Positions 1 to 7,438 of a stretch of DNA of 17,822 nt are shown here, piece after piece. Both the position numbers and the translations under genes were made by a program. The stretch comes from an uncultured Flavobacteriia bacterium (GTDB taxonomy: Bacteria > Bacteroidota > Bacteroidia > Flavobacteriales_D > Crocinitomicaceae). Location of the stretch: the NCBI GenBank assembly GCA_937975705.1, contig CALJTX010000011.1, positions 1 to 17,822 of the forward strand, read 5' to 3'. Under the pieces are notes generated by a model. It was not told the origin of the DNA. It did not search any database and saw nothing but the letters and a program-made list of their open reading frames with translations. Position 1 is the first letter of the stretch, and each line of letters starts with the position of its first letter.

Positions 1-2137
1 CTAAATAACTTGGGCAAGGGTTAGATACCAGGTTAAATCCACGACTACTGTTGGTGGTACCGGTTCTAGTCAGATTAAGTGTATATGAAGAAGCGTTATT
101 GAGAGCTCCTCCAGTAAAGTTCAACGTGGTGTTTGCACCAGCTTTAACATAATAACCTTTGCCCACTTCTAGTGGTGACGAATTCGTGGTAATTTCTTCC
201 CAAATATTTGAAACTTCATTCCAACCCTTCACAATATTTGAACCTGCTGCGTCATAAACATTCGAAGTTGCTGAAACTACAGGCGAACCAAGATACCAAA
301 AACGTCCACTTGGCGATGACCCACCGGCACCTGTAATGTACTGCTCTACATTATAAACTCCGTTTCCTGCTTGAGAATAACTCGTCCCCGGATCTAATGT
401 AGCACCTGTTTTCAAGGTGAAAACACCGTTGTTGGTGAGTGTGCCATCTACTGTAAGTTGCTTTCCAGCCGCTACCTCAAGTGTCCCATCAATTGTCAAA
501 CTTGCAACTGTCGTAGTAGTAGCATCTAAATTAACAGTAACCCCTGAAGGAATCGTCACATTCGAAGCACTCGTCGGCACAGAACCACCACACCAATTCG
601 AACCTGTAGACCAATTACCAGAAGCACCACCAATCCAAGCACCATTGGTACAGGTAACCGCATTACCAGAAGATGATGTAGTTACATTTACCGAGGTAGC
701 GCCAGAACTAGAAATAACCGCTGCGGTTGTATTATTATAGTCACCGACAGGAGCCGTGGAGGACAAGCGCGTCCAGAAATTAGTGCTATTTGAAACTCCT
801 GTTATTGCTGATGATGTAAATCCAGCTGTTGAACTTGTAGTAGAAACCTCAAAATTTGCTGCAGGTGTTATTGTTATTGTACTTGATAAATTCGAACCAC
901 CGGCTGTAGCACTCACTGCATTAGACGCCGACCCGTAAGCTGCTGTTAACGCAGAAGAAAGTGTTATTGCATTGAGGGTTGGGGATACTACAGGTGCACT
1001 TACTGTAATATTTCCACTTGTTGATGAATTTATAATAGGAGCTGATGCAGATGCGTTTATAGTATAATTATCTGCAGAGGAAAATTGAATGTTACTGTAA
1101 GTAGCAACTCCAGCAATTGCATTCGGCGCAGTCGTTCCAGAAATCGTTCCATTTCCGTTAACCTTCGCCACTGTAATTGGCCCCGTAAAATTAGCTAATG
1201 GTCCACTAGTCGATCCTGATCTTGCCTCTGCGGTAAAACTACTAAGATTAGTACCAACTGTACCTGTTGTTGGAACACTAGCTAAAACTAAGTGCGTGGG
1301 TGGCAGAGTACAGGTGTTATACCATCTAATATTGTCTAAAGATATAGTAGCTACATTACCAGTAGAACTTTCACCGTAAAATCTGAAAGCATTTATGCTA
1401 GAATTTGTTGTCAATTGCCCCTTTGATAAATCATCACCAATTAAATTCCCGTTTACCCATAAATCATATTTAGCTGAACCGATTGAAGATGAATTTGATG
1501 CACCGTAATTTACTGTTGAAGAAGTATTATTACCTACAATAGTAACAAAATATGATACATTTTGCGTAAAAGGTGTTCCGTTAATCACTGTCCAAGAACT
1601 ACCACCTCGATTATTAGATGTTATCCCATTAGATGCTCCAAATGCCCATTGTATTCCAGTGAATATATCTGAACCGGTGAATGTAGCACTTTGGGCAGAC
1701 CCAAAACCATTGCCATTCCCCGCAAAAAAATACCAATTACCTGAAGATCCACCTGATAAGTGCAATTCAAAAGTAATTGTAAAGGTAGCCGATGCTGTAC
1801 CATATTCACCGCTTGTGATCCCTACACTATTAACAGATCCAGCTGTGGGAGCAATCCCACGCAATTCACCTGAACTACCAATCGATTGTCCTGGGTTTTG
1901 AATTGTAAATCCACCTCCACCAGTTCCAACGCGGACTCCTCCGAATCCTGTATTTGCAGTAGTAGCCGTTGTTCCATTTGTGGTAGTTCCAAAATCTAAA
2001 TATCCATTTGGCGTCTGCCCCCAACTGACTCCAACGAAAAAGATGCTGAGGAGGAGTGTGAGGAAGCGGGAGCTAATGTTATTATTGGGAGATCTGAAGG
2101 CAGTAGACTTCGTTTGGTACAAGGATGACATGTTCAT
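1..2137 (-). CDS. Large secreted modular adhesin-like protein, N-terminal part (runs off left edge)
   Basis: The reading frame is open without a stop from the ATG at 2137 to base 1, giving 712 residues. An ATG two codons later (2131) is an equal start; the frame is closed upstream by a stop near 2179. The N-terminus has a polar stretch, then a hydrophobic segment (about residues 25-37) ending in SWGQ, which reads as a signal peptide cut near residue 40. The mature part is Gly/Ser/Thr/Asn-rich beta protein. Residues about 42-272 form a lectin- or jellyroll-like region. Two Ig-like segments follow at about 276-370 and 382-490, the second with the FEVS...LSSTAP pattern common in Bacteroidota surface proteins. 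A segment with SGNWSTGSNWCGGSVPTSA sits at about 502-520, with beta-helix-like repeats (LTIDGTLEV, LTVDGTLTN) after it. A final region carries GRFWYLGSPV. Such proteins are usually exported by type IX secretion, but the C-terminal sorting domain would be off-window, so this is inference. Ligand unknown. Confidence 0.85.
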   Translation of the reverse strand, partial: MNMSSLYQTKSTAFRSPNNNISSRFLTLLLSIFFVGVSWGQTPNGYLDFGTTTNGTTATTANTGFGGVRVGTGGGGFTIQNPGQSIGSSGELRGIAPTAGSVNSVGITSGEYGTASATFTITFELHLSGGSSGNWYFFAGNGNGFGSAQSATFTGSDIFTGIQWAFGASNGITSNNRGGSSWTVINGTPFTQNVSYFVTIVGNNTSSTVNYGASNSSSIGSAKYDLWVNGNLIGDDLSKGQLTTNSSINAFRFYGESSTGNVATISLDNIRWYNTCTLPPTHLVLASVPTTGTVGTNLSSFTAEARSGSTSGPLANFTGPITVAKVNGNGTISGTTAPNAIAGVATYSNIQFSSADNYTINASASAPIINSSTSGNITVSAPVVSPTLNAITLSSALTAAYGSASNAVSATAGGSNLSSTITITPAANFEVSTTSSTAGFTSSAITGVSNSTNFWTRLSSTAPVGDYNNTTAAVISSSGATSVNVTTSSSGNAVTCTNGAWIGGASGNWSTGSNWCGGSVPTSASNVTIPSGVTVNLDATTTTVASLTIDGTLEVAAGKQLTVDGTLTNNGVFTLKTGATLDPGTSYSQAGNGVYNVEQYITGAGGSSPSGRFWYLGSPVVSATSNVYDAAGSNIVKGWNEVSNIWEEITTNSSPLEVGKGYYVKAGANTTLNFTGGALNNASSYTLNLTRTGTTNSSRGFNLVSNPCPSYL

Positions 2138-2186
2138 GTTTTGTTTAGAGTACAAAGTTCGGTTTGTTAATGCTTGCTAAAATTAA

Positions 2187-2221
2187 CAAAGTATTATGCT
2201 TATGTCAAACTTTGTTGCAAA
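2187..2221 (-). promoter_or_regulatory. Possible promoter of the adhesin gene
   Basis: On the minus strand there is TTTG at 2221-2218 and TACTTTG at 2193-2187, which is one base short of the Bacteroidota -7 consensus TAnnTTTG. The spacing of about 23-24 nt is longer than usual. The elements lie about 50 nt before the ATG at 2137. The match is imperfect, so this is a tentative call. Confidence 0.3.
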
Positions 2222-2225
2222 GTTT
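2207..2225. repeat. Perfect inverted repeat (8-bp arms, 3-nt spacer)
   Basis: AAACTTTG at 2207-2214 pairs with CAAAGTTT at 2218-2225 around the spacer TTG. It sits in the 137-base gap between the PLP-enzyme stop and the adhesin start, and includes the TTTG proposed as the -33 element of the adhesin. It could be an operator, or a weak AU-rich hairpin downstream of the PLP gene. No T-tract follows on the minus strand, which argues against a good terminator. Confidence 0.5.
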
Positions 2226-2274
2226 TATAAAGATTGTTCAAGCAATTATAAACAGTATGGATTGGAAAGCCAGT

Positions 2275-3204
2275 TCAATAATCAAATACCCCGCCAGTAT
2301 GAATGAATAGAACTGATTGGGCTTGGTTATGGAGATTGGATATTTGATCGACCAACGCATAGAGCGCCTTACCCGTATAAGTGGGTTCAATGGGGAATTG
2401 TTCGGATTGATTAAATTGAGTGACGAAGTCGAGTAAAAGAGGTGTTGTTTTGGCATAACCGCCGAAATGGTATTGATCCAAGACCGTGACTTGTTCGAAA
2501 AGAAAAGTGAATGGGCTGGTGAGTGAGTTGTGCTTGGCCTGATTGGCAAGTGTATGCATCTCGGCCAATGCGTCAAAACCTTTGAGCACAGGAACCACGA
2601 ATAGCTGGGTGCTGGATGGCAGAGCGGCTAGGATGCCGAGGCTAGTAGTGGTGGTGCCTTGCGCGATAAAAACGGCGTCAAAATGTTGGTTGTTGTTTTG
2701 GGCTACCGCCTCTGTGTAGATTTGGGTGCAGCCCCAGATGCCTTCTGGGTTGGCGCCGCCTTCGGGAATATGCCAGGTATTGGATTTGAGGTCTAGACCT
2801 GAAGTTAATTTTTGGGCTTGATAGGCTGTTCTGGAAATAAAGTCAAGTTGCATGCCGAGTTCTTGACATTTGTACAATAAGGCATTGCTCGTTGGTAGGA
2901 GTTCCTCTCCCCTGACCTTTCCAATGATGGGTAAATGCAGGGCCTTTGCGGCGGCGGCGCTTGCCAAAAGATGATTGGAATAGGCGCCTCCGTAAGTAAG
3001 GAGTTGTGTGGCCCCTGCGTTTTTGGCGGCGAGCAAGTTTCCTTCTAGTTTGCGGAGTTTGTTGCCAGAAATATTTATATCGATTAAATCATCGCGTTTC
3101 ACGAACAAATTGCGGGGCTTGTTGTTAGCGTTGTGTAGGGAAAAGCGTTGCAACTCCGAGCGCTTTTTTAACTTTGCAAACCACAGCGACATATCAGTAC
3201 TCAT
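2275..3204 (-). CDS. PLP-dependent ACC deaminase / D-cysteine desulfhydrase family enzyme
   Basis: A 309-residue fold-type II PLP enzyme of the Trp-synthase beta-like superfamily. Family members remove ammonia from 1-aminocyclopropane-1-carboxylate or split D-cysteine to pyruvate, sulfide and ammonia in the cytoplasm. GNKLRKLE at residues 47-54 carries the likely Schiff-base lysine (K49). GGAYSNH at 72-78 is the substrate loop; the SNH form resembles desulfhydrases more than the SNQ of true ACC deaminases, so D-cysteine-type chemistry is the better guess. PEGGANPEG and the terminal FIHTGG are also family landmarks. The phosphate-binding loop reads AQGTTTTSLG, more Thr-rich than the usual GTGGT form. 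The first ATG (3204) overlaps the DUF5522 start on the other strand; ATG at 3192 (residue 5, MSLWF) is an alternative that avoids the overlap. Exact substrate cannot be fixed from sequence. Confidence 0.9.
   Translation of the reverse strand: MSTDMSLWFAKLKKRSELQRFSLHNANNKPRNLFVKRDDLIDINISGNKLRKLEGNLLAAKNAGATQLLTYGGAYSNHLLASAAAAKALHLPIIGKVRGEELLPTSNALLYKCQELGMQLDFISRTAYQAQKLTSGLDLKSNTWHIPEGGANPEGIWGCTQIYTEAVAQNNNQHFDAVFIAQGTTTTSLGILAALPSSTQLFVVPVLKGFDALAEMHTLANQAKHNSLTSPFTFLFEQVTVLDQYHFGGYAKTTPLLLDFVTQFNQSEQFPIEPTYTGKALYALVDQISNLHNQAQSVLFIHTGGVFDY
3148..3176 (+). promoter_or_regulatory. Promoter of the DUF5522 gene, inside the PLP-enzyme gene
   Basis: TTG at 3148-3150, an 18-nt spacer, then TAACTTTG at 3169-3176, an exact TAnnTTTG -7 element. 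A start of transcription around 3181-3184 would give a leader of about 20 nt before the ATG at 3203. The promoter lies wholly within the antisense 5' coding part of the PLP enzyme. Confidence 0.6.
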
Positions 3205-3400
3205 GAGCGAAGATTTTTCTGGATTTTCTAAAAAAAGTCACTTAAACGACGAAGATTACTATTTATCCGAAGAAGGTTATATTGTTTTTACTGAAAAGTA
3301 TCACCTCAAGCGCGGCTACTGCTGCAAAAGCGGCTGCAAACACTGCCCTTATGGCTATGACCCCAAAACGGGCCGCATCGCCGAATACCCCAAAAATTAG
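3203..3400 (+). CDS. DUF5522 family small cysteine-rich protein
   Basis: A 65-residue protein starting MSEDFSGF, of unknown function. The centre has a conserved pattern, YIVFTEKYHLKRGYCCKSG followed by CKHCPYGY, with four clustered cysteines (CC, C, C) and a histidine, which suggests metal binding. This is the hallmark of DUF5522, a family I know from Bacteroidota and proteobacteria with no assigned role. The frame stays open upstream to 3008, but that part is antisense to the PLP enzyme and the family starts just before the YIVFTEKYH block, so I chose the ATG at 3203. The gene overlaps the start codon of the PLP gene at one end and the stop codon of the acyltransferase at the other. It has its own near-consensus promoter at 3148-3176. 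Confidence 0.85.
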   Translation: MSEDFSGFSKKSHLNDEDYYLSEEGYIVFTEKYHLKRGYCCKSGCKHCPYGYDPKTGRIAEYPKN

Positions 3401-3939
3401 TCAATTCCGAGTTCCGGAAAACGTCCTTTGTAGTGCTTGAGGATATCCTTGATTTTTTGGATGTCTCCGTCAGCATCGCCTGAAGGCCAGAGCAAAGAAT
3501 GGAAACCTCCCGTTTTGGTCGCAAAATCTATGTAGGCAATGTAAATAGGCACATTGGCTTTTTGCGCCACATAATAAAAACCTTTCTTCCAATCGGGATT
3601 GTAGCTGCGGGTGCCTTCCGGAGAAAACACCATATACATGGTCTCGTTCTCTTCGAAATAACGCACAGCGGTATCGGTTAGGTTGTTTTTCTTGCTGCGG
3701 TCAACTGGAATGCCACCGATAGCTTTCAAAAACCAACCGAGCGGCCCCCAAAAAAGTTCTTTTTTCATGAGGTAGCGCCCCTTTACGCCATATTGATAAA
3801 AAGCCAAACGCCCCAAGATAAAATCCCAATTAGAGGTGTGCGGCCCAACGGCAATGACACATTTTTGAATCCCTTCTGGCGGTGTTGGATCGATCTTCCA
3901 ACCAATGAGCCAAAAAATAAATTTTGCGATGAACTTCAT
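3397..3939 (-). CDS. PlsC-like 1-acyl-glycerol-3-phosphate acyltransferase family protein
   Basis: A 180-residue membrane-associated acyltransferase of the PlsC/LPLAT superfamily, which transfers fatty acyl groups to lysophospholipid-type acceptors. The catalytic HX4D box is PHTSNWD at about residues 33-39. The glycerophosphate-binding motif is FSPEGTRS at about 105-112, and GGIPVDR at about 75-81 is the middle block. The N-terminus (FIAKFIFWLIGW) is hydrophobic and probably lies on the inner membrane. At 180 residues it is shorter than PlsC proper (about 240) and matches a compact subfamily whose acceptor is uncertain. Its stop codon (TAA, 3399-3397) shares two bases with the TAG of the convergent DUF5522 gene. 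It is divergent from the gene at 3982, with only 42 bases between the two starts. Confidence 0.88.
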   Translation of the reverse strand: MKFIAKFIFWLIGWKIDPTPPEGIQKCVIAVGPHTSNWDFILGRLAFYQYGVKGRYLMKKELFWGPLGWFLKAIGGIPVDRSKKNNLTDTAVRYFEENETMYMVFSPEGTRSYNPDWKKGFYYVAQKANVPIYIAYIDFATKTGGFHSLLWPSGDADGDIQKIKDILKHYKGRFPELGID

Positions 3940-3943
3940 GGCT

Positions 3944-3951
3944 TAAAGTTA
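3944..3951 (-). promoter_or_regulatory. -7-like element TAACTTTA before the acyltransferase
   Basis: Minus-strand TAACTTTA (7 of 8 against TAnnTTTG) ends exactly 4 nt before the ATG at 3939. No clear -33 TTG is visible. If real, the transcript would start at or next to the start codon. Confidence 0.3.
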
Positions 3952-3969
3952 AGCAATTCATCTTTCATC

Positions 3970-3977
3970 TATCTTTA
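3970..3977 (+). promoter_or_regulatory. -7-like element TATCTTTA before the 3982 gene
   Basis: TATCTTTA (7 of 8 against TAnnTTTG) ends exactly 4 nt before the ATG at 3982. There is no clear -33 TTG. It faces the similar element of the divergent acyltransferase within the same 42-base gap. If used, the mRNA would be leaderless or nearly so. Confidence 0.35.
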
Positions 3978-3981
3978 CATC

Positions 3982-5184
3982 ATGAAGTTGCTCAAAGAAC
4001 TTGTCTGGAGCCTGTCGGTGGTGCTGATCCTCTACACGAGCTATGCACTGGCGCCCTTCTTGGCACTACCCCAAACAAAAACAGCTCAAGTTCCTGTTTT
4101 TCAAGACCAAGCATTCTGTTTTTCAGTGCTCCCGCTGCAAGTAGTTCAAAGCTGGATACTCGAACAACAGCTCGAATCAAAAGACGTTGCCGTTCAAGAA
4201 GCGCTCAAGCAAATGGCCATGAATTTCAAGACCGAGCGCAATAATACACTTGCCGATTTTCATTTTGATGTCCATGGCGCAGTGGCCTATTACCTCATCG
4301 AGCACGCTAAAAAATCATTTTCTTGTCTGTATATTCCGGGCACGGGCCAAAACGAGGGCTGGCTCTCCGCTCAATATTATGGCATCCAGAGCGGCATTTT
4401 TTACTTTGCCGAACCACTGCAAGCCAAGCAACGTATTTTTTTTGAACAAAGTTTGCAGCGCATGCAACTCACTTCCAAAACATACCAAGCCCGCAAACAC
4501 CACTTCGAACTACAAGGGCAACCTTACACCCTACTCTGGGAAGAACATGCCTTTTCCTTGATTTTACCTAAAAATCAAAACAAACCCATTCGCAAACTGA
4601 TTCCAAACGGCTTTCACCTGAGCGCACCAATTACCCTCAGCAACCTACAACCCGCGCTGCAATTTTTAGAAAAAGTTGAGGCTTGTTCTTTCAATTATTA
4701 CGGCGCGCAGCTCAACGCCAAACAAGAACTTTCGCTCGATTTTGAGGTACTCCTCACCTTTGACAACGACGCCAAGCGCAGCGATTTTCTTGCAGGCTGC
4801 AAAAGCGCCCTCCCCGATTGGGATTGGGCAGGCAATTTTGTGAGGGTCAACCACGCGGTATATGCCCTCAAAAAAGAAGGAAAACAGCAACTCTTCATTT
4901 GCAGCAATCCAAAAAAATACATCCACAACGGAAACATCGCTTGTCAGGTAAGCAACTCACCCCTTACTTGTTCGGGCAACCCTACGCTGCTCACCAAACT
5001 AGACAACGCCGGCTGGGCTGCTGCCATACTCGAACTTTTCCCAATCTACCGCGGCATCTCCGACTTCTCTGCGCGCACCAAAAGCGTCAGCACCGCCAAC
5101 AACACCATTCGTTGGGAACTCCAAAAAGACTACTTTGCGGCAGGAGAATTCCTTAAACTTCTCAGCACCACCACTACCCAATAA
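3982..5184 (+). CDS. Membrane-anchored protein of unknown function
   Basis: A 400-residue protein I do not recognise. The start MKLLKELVWSLSVV at 3982 is chosen because it opens a clear membrane anchor or uncleaved signal (about residues 8-30, SLSVVLILYTSYALAPFLAL) and follows a -7-like element. The frame runs further up to 3793, but that part is antisense to the acyltransferase. The remainder looks soluble and exported, with mixed alpha/beta character, scattered aromatics and a few cysteines. There is no lipobox, nucleotide-binding motif or recognisable catalytic motif. The segment from about residue 200 has alternating hydrophobic beta-like stretches (FSLILPK, LSLDFEVLLTF). It ends LKLLSTTTTQ just before a hairpin terminator shared with glnN. 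Coding potential is good, with codon use like its neighbours. Function unknown. Confidence 0.8.
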   Translation: MKLLKELVWSLSVVLILYTSYALAPFLALPQTKTAQVPVFQDQAFCFSVLPLQVVQSWILEQQLESKDVAVQEALKQMAMNFKTERNNTLADFHFDVHGAVAYYLIEHAKKSFSCLYIPGTGQNEGWLSAQYYGIQSGIFYFAEPLQAKQRIFFEQSLQRMQLTSKTYQARKHHFELQGQPYTLLWEEHAFSLILPKNQNKPIRKLIPNGFHLSAPITLSNLQPALQFLEKVEACSFNYYGAQLNAKQELSLDFEVLLTFDNDAKRSDFLAGCKSALPDWDWAGNFVRVNHAVYALKKEGKQQLFICSNPKKYIHNGNIACQVSNSPLTCSGNPTLLTKLDNAGWAAAILELFPIYRGISDFSARTKSVSTANNTIRWELQKDYFAAGEFLKLLSTTTTQ

Positions 5185-5216
5185 AAAACCCCGCTGCGAA
5201 CAACGGGGCATTTTAC
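5184..5216. terminator. Bidirectional hairpin terminator between the 3982 gene and glnN
   Basis: CCCCG (5189-5193) pairs with CGGGG (5204-5208). A further TG/CA pairing around a CGAA loop is interrupted by one C-A mismatch. On the minus strand the hairpin is followed by TTTTTTA (good for glnN); on the plus strand it is followed by CATTTTA. It sits between two convergent genes, as expected of a shared terminator. Confidence 0.75.
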
Positions 5217-5235
5217 TCATTATTACTAAACCTAT

Positions 5236-7422
5236 CTATCGAATAAAGAGTAATTCTCTAAATTTCGGCAATGGCCAAAGTTCGTCTTCTACTAAAAGCT
5301 CAAGCTTATCGGCGTGGTAGCGGATTTCATCGAAGTGGACTTTCACTTGATCGCAGTAAGCCAAGGCTTTTTGCTCTGCGCTTTCCAATTTATTGGCCAA
5401 TTTACGCTGTGCGAGCATCGCGTCAGAAGCTTCTTTCATTTTGTTGATGTGCATCGAAACTTTCTCCAACAATTCAATTTGCGCTTTGGCAGCTGTTCTA
5501 CCAGCTTTGTCACCTAATACGCTAATGAGGCCTTGTACGTTCTGCAACAATTTGTTTTGGTACTCTACTGCCGCTGGAATGAAGTTATTTTGAACGAGGT
5601 CACCCATGAGGCGAGACTCAATTTGAATTTTGAGGATGTAGTTCTCAAATTCGATTTCGGCACGCGCTTCCAATTCACGAGGCGTGAGTACTTCCATTTC
5701 TGAGAAAAGTTTGACGACATTTTTGTTGTGCCAAACTTTGAGTGCACGTGGGGTGTCTTTGAGGTTAGAAAGACCGCGTTTCTCTGCTTCTTTGACCCAT
5801 TCGTCGCCGTAACCATTGCCTTCAAAACGGATCTTTTTAGAGGCTTTGATCATGACTTGCAATTCTTTGAGGATGGCCTCGTCTTTGGTTTCGCCTTTTT
5901 CAATGCGCTTGTCTACGGCTGCTTTGAAAATTCGCAATTGCTTGGCCATAATGGTGTTCAAGACAATCATGGCAGAACCGCAGTTGGCAGAAGAACCTAC
6001 CGCGCGGAACTCAAATTTGTTGCCGGTGAAAGCAAATGGTGAAGTGCGGTTGCGGTCGGTGTTGTCTAGCAAGATTTGCGGAATTTTACCGATGTTGAGT
6101 TTGAGCTCCGTTTTGTCTTGAGGCGTCATTTTACCCGCCTTGATGTTTTTCTCTAAATCGTCGAGCAACTGTGAAAGCTGCGTACCGATAAATGCAGAGA
6201 TAATGGCTGGTGGTGCTTCGTTGGCACCCAAACGGTGGTCGTTACCTGCTGAGGCAATCGCCGCACGGAGCAAGTCAGCGTTTTCATGGATGGCCATGAT
6301 GGTATTGACAAAGAAAGTCAAGAACTGCAAGTTAGATTTCGGGTTTTTGCCCGGAGCCAAGAGATTCACACCTGTGTTGGTGCTCAAAGACCAGTTGTTG
6401 TGCTTGCCCGAACCGTTCACGCCTGCAAATGGCTTCTCGTGTAAAAGTACACGGAAGTTGTGCTTGCGCGCAGTTTTTTCCATGATATCCATGAGCAAGA
6501 GGTTGTGGTCATTGGCCAAATTACACTCTTCAAAAATAGGCGCACATTCAAACTGATTCGGCGCTACTTCGTTGTGACGCGTTGTAACTGGAATACCCAA
6601 CAACAAAGACTCCACCTCAAACTCGCGCATAAATGCATTGACGCGCTCAGGAATAGAACCAAAGTAGTGGTCTTCTAATTGCTGACCTTTAGCAGGCGCG
6701 TGTCCGAAGAGCGCACGACCCGTAAGCATGAGGTCTGGGCGGGCGTTGAACAACGCGGAGTCAATTAAAAAGTATTCTTGTTCCCAACCTAAAGTAGCAT
6801 TTACTTTGGTGACGTTTTTGTCAAAATACTGACAAACCTCTACAGCTGCTTGGTCAATGGCATGTAGCGCTTTGAGCAAAGGCATTTTGTAGTCTAGAGA
6901 TTCTCCTGTATAAGAAATAAAGATGGTCGGGATGCAAAGTGTTTTGCCGATGACAAAAGCTGGTGAAGATGGGTCCCAAGCGGTGTAACCGCGCGCTTCA
7001 AAGGTATTGCGGATACCACCGTTCGGAAAAGAGGAAGCATCTGGTTCTTGCTGGATAAGTAAGTCGCCATCAAAACGCTCAATCGCTTTACCTGGGCCAA
7101 TTGGCTTGAGAAAAGCATCGTGCTTTTCAGCGGTAGTACCAGTAAGTGGCTGAAACCAGTGTGTATAGTGTGTGGCACCTTTAGAAATAGCCCAGTCTTT
7201 CATGGCGCTCGCCACTTGATCTGCAAATTTGCGATCCAAGCGCGTGCCATTCTGGATGGCTTCAGTCATGAATTTATAGGTTTCCGAAGGAAGGTATTCA
7301 CGCATGATGTCTTGGTGAAATACGTTTTGACCGAAAAGATCCGAAAGTTTGCCATTGTAGTCAATGTGCTTAGGTTCGCGGTGCAAAACATCTTGATACG
7401 CTTTTAGTCTTTTATTTGCCAT
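5236..7422 (-). CDS. glnN: Glutamine synthetase type III
   Basis: Makes glutamine from glutamate, ammonia and ATP in the cytoplasm. The large GSIII form (here 728 residues) is typical of Bacteroidota and differs from GSI (about 470). Landmarks: NGGIRNTFEARGYTAWDPSS in the N-terminal third, a GSIII hallmark; NGSGKHNNWS near residues 336-345 (H341), the glutamate/ATP-site block; and NRTSPFAFTGNKFEFR near 455-470. The C-terminal region (LENY..KIQIESR, then helices with EKVSMHINKMKE) matches the GSIII-specific extension. I start at 7422 (MANKRLKAYQ). A longer frame to 7470 would run through the promoter and add residues not seen in the family. A good promoter lies at 7439-7471 and a shared terminator follows the stop. 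No P-II or ammonium transporter gene is adjacent. Confidence 0.97.
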   Translation of the reverse strand: MANKRLKAYQDVLHREPKHIDYNGKLSDLFGQNVFHQDIMREYLPSETYKFMTEAIQNGTRLDRKFADQVASAMKDWAISKGATHYTHWFQPLTGTTAEKHDAFLKPIGPGKAIERFDGDLLIQQEPDASSFPNGGIRNTFEARGYTAWDPSSPAFVIGKTLCIPTIFISYTGESLDYKMPLLKALHAIDQAAVEVCQYFDKNVTKVNATLGWEQEYFLIDSALFNARPDLMLTGRALFGHAPAKGQQLEDHYFGSIPERVNAFMREFEVESLLLGIPVTTRHNEVAPNQFECAPIFEECNLANDHNLLLMDIMEKTARKHNFRVLLHEKPFAGVNGSGKHNNWSLSTNTGVNLLAPGKNPKSNLQFLTFFVNTIMAIHENADLLRAAIASAGNDHRLGANEAPPAIISAFIGTQLSQLLDDLEKNIKAGKMTPQDKTELKLNIGKIPQILLDNTDRNRTSPFAFTGNKFEFRAVGSSANCGSAMIVLNTIMAKQLRIFKAAVDKRIEKGETKDEAILKELQVMIKASKKIRFEGNGYGDEWVKEAEKRGLSNLKDTPRALKVWHNKNVVKLFSEMEVLTPRELEARAEIEFENYILKIQIESRLMGDLVQNNFIPAAVEYQNKLLQNVQGLISVLGDKAGRTAAKAQIELLEKVSMHINKMKEASDAMLAQRKLANKLESAEQKALAYCDQVKVHFDEIRYHADKLELLVEDELWPLPKFRELLFIR

Positions 7423-7438
7423 TTTTATAAATTTTTGA

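Noticed and set aside
417..938. Plus-strand open frames of 107 and 60 codons at the left end
   Set aside because: They are antisense to the adhesin frame, which is continuous from 2137 to base 1 and has a signal peptide and recognisable domains. The plus frames are just the complement of its Thr/Ser/Val-rich codons.
1659..2180. Plus-strand frames of 80 and 66 codons near the adhesin start
   Set aside because: They mirror the adhesin coding sequence, have no plausible start context and look like no protein family.
3793..3981. 63-codon upstream extension of the 3982 gene
   Set aside because: It is antisense to the acyltransferase and would place the membrane anchor in the middle of the protein; the -7-like box and anchor fit 3982.
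4818..5156. 112-codon plus-strand frame inside the 3982 gene
   Set aside because: A Gln/His/Arg-rich shifted reading of the real frame with no hydrophobic core.
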